Positions 56,948 to 64,000 of a DNA stretch of 64,000 nt are shown here, piece after piece. The number at the start of each line of letters is the position of its first letter. The stretch's first letter is position 1. The notes under the pieces were generated by a model, which saw nothing but the letters and a program-made list of their open reading frames with translations, was not told the DNA's origin and ran no database searches. The stretch lies in contig JAUPFV010000002.1 in NCBI GenBank assembly GCA_036936605.1, positions 322,416,893-322,480,892 on the forward strand. The letters are read 5' to 3'. This DNA is from Limnanthes douglasii subsp. nivea (lineage: Eukaryota; Streptophyta; Magnoliopsida; Brassicales; Limnanthaceae). The translations under genes were made by a program, and so were the position numbers.

Positions 56948-57370
56948 CTTGTGTGATGTTAAAGTTTGTACCATCATACAAAACGAGTTCGACACTGAAC
57001 ACATCATTAAACCTCCTACTAATGAAGCTAGGCATATTATTAGGGAATCCATGAACATGGAACTGGAGCAACGAGAGAGAAATATGGTCGACCAAAAGAC
57101 ATACGCAAGAAGATCAAGAACTTATGGAAGAAGTGCGGAGAGCAAAGCAAGAAGAATCATGAAATTTGGATGGCTCATGTTATGTTCCCACTCACGAATG
57201 ATGAGATCGAGGTAAAAGACCTCACCTATGATGAACTCATATGGATTATGGTGATAAACAATCAATATCCAAAGGATATTCAAGCAAGGTATGAATTTCT
57301 CAAAAGAGGTGCAAATGCTTCGGCGAGTTCTTCGGGGCAACTCACTGAATTCAACATTCATAAGTTATAA
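56948..57370 (+). pseudogene. MADS-box pseudogene, third copy, 3' portion
   Basis: It resumes at the codons for LCDVKVCTIIQNEFD in the MADS domain and continues IIKPPTNEAR..I..SMNMELEQRERNM. A 4-bp deletion near 57105 shifts the frame (QKTYARRSR), after which the frame 57170-57370 reads AHVMFPLTNDEIEVKDLTYD and DELIWIMVINNQYPKDIQAR to the end. It is about 85 percent identical to 838-1347. The first 35 codons are missing; the copia C2 LTR lies in their place. Confidence 0.9.
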
Positions 57371-57526
57371 ATTCAAGGCGTTGCTCGATTGTTGTGTTGT
57401 TCTTTTTCGGTTCAACATTCATAAGTTATATGTATCGTTTTTTTTACGGGCTATACCCATTTATGTGTACAACTTTTTTCATAATATTAAACAAAAATCA
57501 AAAGTTACAAAATCACACAAAAAAAT

Positions 57527-57670
57527 GGGGGTTCTTGAGCTCAAACTTTCGAGATCCAAAACCCAAGATTAAAAATAAATAATTAAGATATGTCACCCAA
57601 AGAATTTTGGGTTCTTGCTCAAATCTTCGAGATTCAAAATCCAAGATTAAAAAATAAAGAATTAAGATAT
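57527..57670. repeat. Two-unit tandem repeat of about 75-80 bp
   Basis: Both units share GGTTCTTG..CTCAAA, CTTCGAGAT.CAAAA.CCAAGAT and AGAATTAAGATATGT with small indels. Non-coding. Confidence 0.8.
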
Positions 57671-57860
57671 GTTAGTACGTGTTTATGCATTAGGATTTAA
57701 TGGAGAAGAAAATGAAAACCAATTTATTAATGTATGTAAATAGGTTTACCAAGATAAAAAGTATATGGACTAAGTTAAATTCAGACCCGTTTTTCTTAGA
57801 ATGAGATTTCATATTGTTACCTTTGACTCTCCAGTTTTGGAAAAGAAGTTGTCACAATCA

Positions 57861-58239
57861 CAGAAACAAGAAAGATGGAATAACTGAAAAAAAAAATGTA
57901 TTTCATTATTTTGTTACATTTAGATCTCTCCTATATATACAGTATTTATTTAGTTTGTTACGTAACAATATATTGTTACATTTGCAACTAATTCCAGTTA
58001 TACTTATTAGGCCTTATCTACATGTGAAAAAACTTAGGCTTTCTCTCAAATCCAATTCACAACGCAAACTAGACCCATAGAGCGACCCGACATATATATT
58101 TACCAAGCCTTCCACTACTCTCTTTACCACTTTCAGACACAACCCCAAATCACACACGAATCCATTTTCCGGTTCCACTATAGCCAACTTCTCCTTCTCC
58201 TTAACCTTTCTACCATCATCAACACTGCTATCCTTAACT
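57861..58239 (-). repeat. 3' LTR of C3
   Basis: Matches 61937-62311. A TATA-like element (CTGTATATATAG on the minus strand) lies near 57930-57943. The LTR ends are not a clean TG/CA pair; the element-start side reads AGTTAAGGATAGC. Confidence 0.8.
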
Positions 58240-58870
58240 TCTGCCCTTAAACTAAGCGGAGGAGCACTGATGCCAAGTTTATCCCGTAAAAAAAGGAAAC
58301 GAAGCTGTGATAATGGCTTGGTAAGAAGACCTGCGATATGATATTGCGAAGGAACATAACGAATGTCAAGCAAACCTTGCACTACCTGATCACAAACGAA
58401 ATAGAGTTTAATTTCAATGTGCTTTATCCGAGCATGAAACACAAGAGTGGAAACTAAAGAGGCAGCTCCAAGGTTGTCGCACTATATAACGGGTGACCGC
58501 TGAAGATGAATTCCTAACTGGTTAAGCACAAAACGTAACCATATGAGTTCAGAAGACAAATTTACGAGTGATCGATACTCAAAATCTGTGCTAGAACAAG
58601 ACACCACTCCCTACTTCTTAGAAGACCAGGACACTAGGGTGTCACCAAGTAAGACACAATATCCTCCCACAAAGCGGCGATCATCCACAGAACCAGCCCA
58701 ATCGGCGTCCGTGAAGCAAGTAAGCTGATGCGCATCACTCGGCTTGATGTGTAACCCAAGCGAAGAAGTCCCAGATAAGTAACGTAATATTATTTTGAGA
58801 ATTTTTAGATGAGCAGTCGTCAGCCATTGCTAATACCGACTCATTTTATTAACAGCAAAAGTAATGTCCG
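58240..58870 (-). pseudogene. Copia RNase H (C3)
   Basis: The minus-strand translation gives WLTTAHLKILKIILRYLSGT, CFTDADWAGSVDDRRFVGGY, VSWSSKK.GVVSCSSTDFEY and FHARIKHIEIKLYFV, then DIRYVPSQYHIAGLLTKPLS. These are the copia RNase H landmarks (D in TDADWAG, SSTEAEY, KHIEIDxHFV, ADxLTKPL). SSTEAEY is altered to SSTDFEY and one stop interrupts it. The frame 58014-58442 is open for 142 codons and runs into the LTR. Confidence 0.88.
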
Positions 58871-58871
58871 G

Positions 58872-59828
58872 TCAAGTATGCAACAAATACTGTAAGGAGC
58901 CTAACAAGCTTCTATATCTTGTAGGAAACTGAAGGACTTCACCATCAAGCTTAGAGATAAAAGGACTTACACGAATATGGATGAAGCAAGAGTTGGCTTT
59001 AGATAGACCCTCTCTGTTGAGTAAGTCCTGTATATATTTTGTTTGAGTCAAATAGATCCCAGGGTCATCACGATAAACCTCCATTCCCAGAAATAACTTT
59101 AGATTCCCCATGTCTTTAAGAGCAAACTGAGAATTCAGTTGCTGTATGAACTTGGATAGAACACTAGAACTGTTCCCGGTGACTATATTATCATCAACAT
59201 AGACTAACCGTATCACTGAGACTTCCTTAGTCATTAAAAAGAACATTGAACAGTCTGGTTTCGAGTTCTTAAAACCCCATTTAAGTAGAGTATCCTTGAG
59301 TTTGGAAAACCAGGCTCTAGGAGCTTGCTTCAACCCATATAAAGCCTTATGTAGTTCGTAGACATGATTAGGAACCTCTAAGTCTATAAACCCTTGAGGT
59401 TGAACAATAAATACTTGTTCTTTAAGATCACCATTTAAAAAGGCGTTGCTGATGTCCAAATGCCTTTTAATCCAGTCTTTTGAGACAGCCAGGGTCAGCA
59501 CAAGCCTAATGGTGGAGGCTTTAATCACAGGGCTAAAAGTCTCTATGAAGTTAATTCTAGGTTGCTGATGAAATCCCTTGGCCACAAGTCTGGCCTTATA
59601 CCTCTGAACAGATCCATTTGGGTTATACTTTAACTTGTATACCCAGTTACACCCAACAGGACTCATATCACTACTATAAGGAACAAGAGACCACCTCTGA
59701 TTATCCATCTGTGTATTATATCCTGCTTGCATAGCCTGAGACCACTGGGGACTTTTAATAACCTCAGAATACTTTGTAGGTTTTGTGACAGAAGCATTAG
59801 GTAATGTAACCATACTAGAAAAAAACAA
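58872..59828 (-). CDS. Copia reverse transcriptase domain (C3), open for 318 codons
   Basis: This is the longest open frame of the window. Landmarks: PQWSQAMQAGYNTQMDNQRW near residue 26, GCNWVYKLKYNPNGSV near 59, YKARLVAKGFHQQPRINFIE near 77, LDISNAFLNGDLKEQVFIVQ near 124, ALYGLKQAPRAWFSKL near 160, catalytic YVDDNIV near 209, KDMGNLKLFLGMEVYRD near 240, YRSLLGSLQYL near 305. It keeps the YVDD aspartates and all core motifs. It would copy element RNA into cDNA. It is an internal part of the polyprotein, so the first Met is not a true start; upstream integrase is truncated and downstream a stop separates it from RNase H. It is most likely a non-functional remnant. Confidence 0.88.
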   Translation of the reverse strand: MFFSSMVTLPNASVTKPTKYSEVIKSPQWSQAMQAGYNTQMDNQRWSLVPYSSDMSPVGCNWVYKLKYNPNGSVQRYKARLVAKGFHQQPRINFIETFSPVIKASTIRLVLTLAVSKDWIKRHLDISNAFLNGDLKEQVFIVQPQGFIDLEVPNHVYELHKALYGLKQAPRAWFSKLKDTLLKWGFKNSKPDCSMFFLMTKEVSVIRLVYVDDNIVTGNSSSVLSKFIQQLNSQFALKDMGNLKLFLGMEVYRDDPGIYLTQTKYIQDLLNREGLSKANSCFIHIRVSPFISKLDGEVLQFPTRYRSLLGSLQYLLHT

Positions 59829-60519
59829 CTTTAGGCTTATAAATTCTATTTTTGGCTATGGTAATAATGGAATGTGTGTTTTGGGGTTGAAGTTGTGGTG
59901 TATTTGTAGTAAAATGTAGTTCAATGACTAACTGAGGTGTATGGGAATTTCTTGTAACAGGTTTTGGACTTGGTAGATCAAGGTTATCAGTAACAGTGGG
60001 AGAAGAGGAAATATTGGGTTGGATAACTCTCTGGGTTACAATTAAGTTTTGGTAAGGTAAGTTTATTGTATGTGTTGATTTTGGACCAAGTTTTTGAACT
60101 GTTTGAAAGCTTGTATAACATCACTTTTAAGTTTTAGTGGATACAACGAAGTGCACCTAGAAAAATCATCCACAAATAGGATGTAAAATTTGTATCCATC
60201 CTTTGAAACCATAGGAGAAGGTCCCCATAGGTCAGAGTGTATGAGATCAAGTACATTAGCAGAATGAGAGAGAGATTTAGTGTAAGGAAGAGAGTGAGAC
60301 TTGCCTAATTGGCAATCATCACAAAAGAACTTTTCATTATTGAAACCGATAGGTAGATTACATTTTTTTCAGAACATCTGACATTACCCTTATATAAGGG
60401 TGGCCTAATCGCCTATGCTAACCCTTGTTTAAAGAAGATACATAACTAGATTGGACTGAAACATGAGAAATTCTAGAAACAGACTCTAAGACCTCAGCTT
60501 TAGGATGTATATGACCAGA
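59829..60519 (-). pseudogene. Copia integrase remnant (C3), internally deleted
   Basis: The minus strand near 60060-60340 reads KFFCDDCQLGKSHSLPYTKS, LDLIHSDLWGPSPMVSKDGY and FYILFVDDFSRCTSLYPLKL. This is the zinc-binding end and first half of the integrase core with its first catalytic Asp (HSDLWGP) intact. After QAFKQFKNLV the sequence jumps to unrelated linker, so the second Asp and the Glu of the catalytic triad are missing. Confidence 0.8.
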
Positions 60520-60880
60520 TCATAACTCCAATCTATATAGGCCACTCTTAACTTTCCCTGTAAGAAGGATCCTCCCTATTCTCTTGTCCTTCACAAAACA
60601 TTTAAAGTTATGAAACTCAATGAAAATGTTGTTATGTAAGGTAAGTTGAGAGACATATAGTAAGTTTTTGTTGATTTTTAGTACATGTAAAATGTTTTTT
60701 AGATAAAGAGTTTGGTCAATTTTCGTAGGTAGACAGGTCTGCCCAAGATGTTTAATTCTAAGTTTAGTTGCATTACCTACTGCCACAGATTTAGTACCTG
60801 AGTATTCTTCCTTTTGAGTCATCATCTTAGTAGAGTTAGTGACATGGTGACTAGCACCACTGTCCAAGTACCACCGTGCA
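60520..60880 (-). pseudogene. Copia protease and GAG-pre-integrase region (C3)
   Basis: The frame 60520-60867 begins MDSGASHHVTNSTKMM, preceded by WYL, the copia aspartic protease active site (WxLDSGASxHVT), here with Met after a changed Leu codon. It continues VAVGNATKLRIKHLG, LYLKNILHVLKINKNLLYVS and SGLYRLEL, where the pre-integrase domain starts. The frame is intact for 115 codons. Confidence 0.85.
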
Positions 60881-60899
60881 TCTGTACCTTCAGACTCTT

Positions 60900-61909
60900 A
60901 AGAGACAATTAAAGCAGTCTGATCTTGAATACTCTTATTCGGATAAGAAGATAATTTCCCCATAACACTAGGATTATCCCTGTAGTAACAATAAGTGCCT
61001 CCATGGCCATACTTACCACACATTTGGCAGATAACCTTGTTATTATAATTGAATCTACCTCCTCCTCTTTCTCTGTAAGCACCCCTGCCTCTGTAGTTAT
61101 TGTTGTAATTTTGTGAATACCTTCCTTTGTAGGTACCTCTTCCCTGTCCTCTGCCTGTGTTCCTTGAACCATCAGTGTAATTGTTACAGAAAGACCTAAA
61201 ATCAATCTTGTTAGAAGAGGTCTACTTAACATCATCCATAGCTGATTGTAACTTGCCTAGTTGATCCAATACACTTTCATAAGTCAGTATAATAGCTTGA
61301 ACTGCAATTGGTGTATACTCAGTATCTAGACCAGCTAATACTTGAGTCACAAAATCATCTAAAGGCACATGAGAACCTGCTAAAGCTAGATTATCAACGA
61401 CATTTTTCATTATAGCCAGGTACTCTTCCATTGACAGACTTCCTTTTCTCATCCTTTGAAACTCTGCCTTGAAAAACATTACTTTGGATTTGGTTCGGGA
61501 GCGAGACAAACGAACTATAGCATCCCAAAGGCCTTTGGAGGCATCTTCCTCCATTACTTGGGATGCTATTTCTGGACTGATTGTGCTATAAAGCCATCCC
61601 AACAACAACTAATCCTTTGCGATCCAGTTATCGTGCTCTATATTTTCAATTACCAGTCCATCAGGACTACTCACAATCTTGGGATGACATGGTTTATCAC
61701 CATTGATGAAACCTCCCAACTTACTACCCCTTATAATAGGTAAGACCATTGTCTTCCACAGTAGAAAATTAGTTATGTCAAGTCTCAGGTTATTAAACGT
61801 ACTTTTCTAGATTCAACTGTGTGGTCTTGTTACTTAGCAGGCTATCTAACGGTGAGGTGACTTGATCAACATAACCGGAGCTGAATGAAGGAGAACGAGT
61901 TTCAGCCAT
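60900..61909 (-). pseudogene. Copia gag (C3)
   Basis: The start MAETRSPSFSSGYVDQ lies near 61909. The main frame 61222-61608 reads LGWLYSTISPEIASQVMEED, SRSRTKSKVMFFKAEFQRMR, KGSLSMEEYLAIMKNVVDNL and VTQVLAGLDTEYTPIAVQAI, a typical copia gag (UBN2-like) domain. A zinc knuckle CQ.CGKYGHGGTYC follows near 61010-61050 after an arginine/glycine-rich stretch. Frameshifts occur at about 61230, near the zinc knuckle and in the N-terminal part. Gag forms the particle in which reverse transcription takes place. Confidence 0.85.
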
Positions 61910-61921
61910 TGAAGAAGCAAA

Positions 61922-61933
61922 GCTCTGATACCA
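61922..61933 (-). promoter_or_regulatory. tRNA-Met primer binding site of C3
   Basis: The minus strand reads TGGTATCAGAGC, the standard complement to the 3' end of initiator tRNA-Met, directly inside the right LTR. Confidence 0.93.
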
Positions 61934-61936
61934 AGT

Positions 61937-62311
61937 CAGAAACAAAAAAAATGGAAACAGTGTGAAGAAAATGTATTTCATTATTTTGTTACATTGAGAT
62001 TTCTCTTATTTATACAGTGTTTATTTGGTTTGTTACGTAACAATATATTGTTACATTTACAACTAATTTCAGTTACACTTATTATGCCTTATTTACATGT
62101 GAAAGAACTTGGGCTTTCTCTAAAATCAAATTCACACACAAACTAGACCCACAGAACGACCCGACATATATATTTACCAAGCCTTCCACTACTCTCTTCA
62201 CCACTTTCAGACACAGCCCCAAATCACACGAAACCCTAATCCGGTTCAACCATAGCCACCCTCTCTTTCTCTTGAACCTTTCTACCATCATCAACACTGC
62301 TATCCTTAACT
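61937..62311 (-). repeat. 5' LTR of C3
   Basis: Matches 57861-58239 with many substitutions and small indels. A TATA-like element (CTGTATAAATAAG on the minus strand) lies near 61992-62004. Confidence 0.82.
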
Positions 62312-63019
62312 GACAAGAAAGAACCTTCCCAAATTTCGGTTGCATCGACATAAAACAACAAAACTTCCACACTCGAGAAACTCACACTCAGTCTCATCTG
62401 AAATACTACAACACAATCAAGCTTCGTCTTCCTTAATGCATAGATTTGGTAACATCTATATGGTCGAAACTTAATAGAATTCCAGAGCTTCAGCCAACAT
62501 CAAAGTTTAGTTACAAGTTCTGGCACGGTCACCTCTACGTTTTATCTTGTGATCATGACAAATAGTATTGTTTTTAAACTCCTTCACAATTACCCAACTT
62601 GTATATATATTACATATAAATATAATATCTGTAGGTCCAATATATTTCCTTTATACAAATTTTGGTTGATTGAGATCCCAAAATTATAGACCATAGAGAA
62701 TATAACGATATCAGATATCTTACTGACAGTTAAATCTTATATTAGTAGGAGAACATAAAATCTATAGTATGAAATACATAATAGAAAATACAGATAATTA
62801 ATTCCTCTTTTACATGTTCCGCATGATTTGGTAGATATCCTATCACTTTTTGCTTTCCTAAAAGCGCATCAAATCATACAATTGAAATGAAATAAAGAAA
62901 TTATTGGATCAAATATAAGAGCTAAAAGAATAACTAATGGATTTGGAATTATTTAGAGATTAATAGTCAATTTAACAAAATCAATTCACTGAATATAAAC
63001 GAATATTTAAGTGTACATG
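62312..63019. other. AT-rich intergenic, nothing recognised
   Basis: No open frame with family resemblance and no repeat partner seen inside the window. Confidence 0.45.
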
Positions 63020-63265
63020 CATATCTTCTTCAAATAATTATTTGTTGGGTTCAATTTGGGACTGAGTAACTAAATTTAACCTTTGTTAGCGTTTAAAATC
63101 ATTTTGATGTATTTTTTAATTGGTTTCGTGTGAAAATAATAGGAAAATAAAATCATTAAAATTATTGCATAAACTATTTATTTAGTTTTGTGTGAGAATA
63201 GTGTGAATATAAAATATTTTAAATTTTTATATAGGTTTGTTTGTTTGATTTGTTTTGGGTATAAA
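63020..63265. repeat. Dispersed repeat shared with 10795-11040
   Basis: See 10795-11040; same orientation, about 80 percent identical by eye. The left part matches from GCATATCTTCTTCAAATAAT. Confidence 0.8.
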
Positions 63266-63289
63266 AAGCTGTAAAATATATATATCAAA

Positions 63290-64000
63290 AAATGTTTACA
63301 TGATCAAAACTGGAATAGAAGGCCCAGTTTGCATAGGGGCGAATTGTCTAAATTACACGAGAAGGAAAACAAGAAATACAAAACAATCATGTAGATTACT
63401 TAAGTCAATCAGTGGCCTAAGTTGGCCAAGGGACCTTGATACTGAAGAAACGATAGCGAAGATCAGAGATAATGTGGTGGCTGATGCTCGAGTTCTGAGA
63501 ATGACTATTCCTGAAGATTCTGGTGTTACGTTCGCACCATATGTAATATATGACCGAGCAAAAAGTAATGTGCCAAAGATGGTCCGATCCATAGGCCGTG
63601 GGGTCCAAGAGTTAGAAACTGCTAGCCAATCCGAACAGGAGATGGGGCTTGAGTGGATATTTAATCTCCGGGATATGGCCTCCCAAATAGGTAAGGAATA
63701 AGTGCAGTTGATAAAAAAGTGCTCAAACGATTCCCGACAGATAGAGTAGAGAACGCAGTTAGAAGGGGAGTCTAGACCGCAACTGATTAGCTTCTCCCGC
63801 GTAGAAAGTTTTTGTGAATAGCCATCCAGGTGATGAATGAATGCCTTGGGATGTTATATTTATTCCAGACCAGATACGTCCATGCAACCTTTTTTCTTGC
63901 GGGACAAAGAGCTTCATAGGTGTTGCTGAGAGTAAAGTGGGGGCAAAAGTGATTTGGGATCGAGATAAAGGTTTCCTCAGAGTCAGCAACAAGAGGGAGG
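63290..64000 (-). mobile_element. LINE 3' end fragment (zf-RVT to tail), minus strand, cut by the window edge
   Basis: The minus-strand translation shows, near 63880-63790, VWNKYNIPRHSFITWMAIHK across frames. At 63608-63417 it reads GSDHLWHITFCSVIYYIWCE, then ERNTRIFRNSH and IISDLRYRFFSIKVPW. The same signature (WNKYNISRHF, YHVWKERNSRIFG, ILSDLRYRF) occurs in the LINE at 15235-16118, so both belong to related LINE families. The 5' side continues beyond 64000. Confidence 0.78.

Larger units (their letters stand above)
57861..62311 (-). mobile_element. Ty1/copia retrotransposon (C3) with both LTRs, minus strand
   Basis: LTRs at about 57861-58239 and 61937-62311 are roughly 85 percent identical, so the insertion is old. 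A tRNA-Met-type primer site (TGGTATCAGAGC on the minus strand) lies at 61922-61933 next to the right LTR. In minus order it holds gag (61222-61909), a zinc knuckle (about 61010-61050), protease and GAG-pre-integrase (60520-60880), truncated integrase (about 60060-60400), RT (58872-59828) and RNase H (58014-58870). Frameshifts and an integrase deletion make it non-autonomous. Target duplications were not resolved. Confidence 0.92.

Noticed and set aside
57861..62311. Attempt to assign a target site duplication to C3
   Set aside because: Flanks (about CAATCA left, GACAA right) do not match as a 5-bp repeat. The LTR ends are eroded, so no claim is made.
63255..63701. Open frame of 148 codons on the plus strand
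   Set aside because: It is antisense to a recognisable LINE zf-RVT/tail region on the minus strand, so it is a shadow frame.
1..64000. tRNA, rRNA or snRNA genes
   Set aside because: No cloverleaf-like segment with A and B boxes and no rRNA signature was noticed by eye. A covariance-model scan would be needed to exclude them.

Overview
This window looks like AT-rich nuclear DNA from a flowering plant, most likely a eudicot. The evidence is a type I MADS-box gene, nested Ty3/gypsy (Tat and Athila type) and Ty1/copia LTR retrotransposons, plant-type LINEs, MITEs, and a captured piece of a plant UPL1/UPL2-type HECT ubiquitin ligase. No rRNA, tRNA, CRISPR array or bacterial-style operon was seen. 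All calls come from reading translations and comparing stretches by eye; no database was searched.

The only plausible intact host gene is a single-exon M-gamma-type MADS-box gene at 838-1347 (169 codons). Two broken relatives lie further right: a short relic at 37038-37172 and a frameshifted 3' half at 56948-57370. The first MADS gene and its surroundings (roughly 88-7690, called D1) were duplicated as D2 (36049-39065). More decayed homology continues to about 42070. D1 has been swollen by later insertions while D2 stayed compact.

Layout. 838-1347 MADS gene. 1816-5816 complete non-autonomous LTR element (491-bp LTRs, 5-bp target duplication) carrying a captured UPL1/2-like fragment. 5822-7690 rest of D1 with a copia protease relic. 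8225-10470 LINE pieces and a 32-bp perfect inverted repeat. 11362-14490 and 16121-19012 two direct copies (A and B) of a gag / antisense-ORF / minisatellite / integrase block, separated by a LINE 3' end. 18390-24534 is the rest of a minus-strand Tat-type gypsy element. 25845-33664 is a second Tat-type gypsy family on the plus strand. 34362-35698 is a LINE end with an intact RNase H domain. 35700-36008 is a MITE. 36049-42070 is D2 with a hAT-type MITE (38101-38512). 42500-45562 is a fragment of the second gypsy family interrupted by a truncated copia element. 45563-54355 is the same family inverted, head to head with that fragment. 54550-56947 is a truncated copia element abutting the third MADS relic. 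57861-62311 is a minus-strand copia element with both LTRs and a tRNA-Met primer site. 63020-64000 is a repeat shared with 10795-11040, then a LINE end.

The genes do not work together as a pathway. The window is a record of transposition, gene capture, segmental duplication and decay around a MADS locus. The most interesting items are the UPL-capturing LTR element, the triplicated MADS locus, the antisense ORFs downstream of integrase in two Tat-type families (one conserved in frame between two inverted copies), and the variable minisatellite in the gypsy 3' region.
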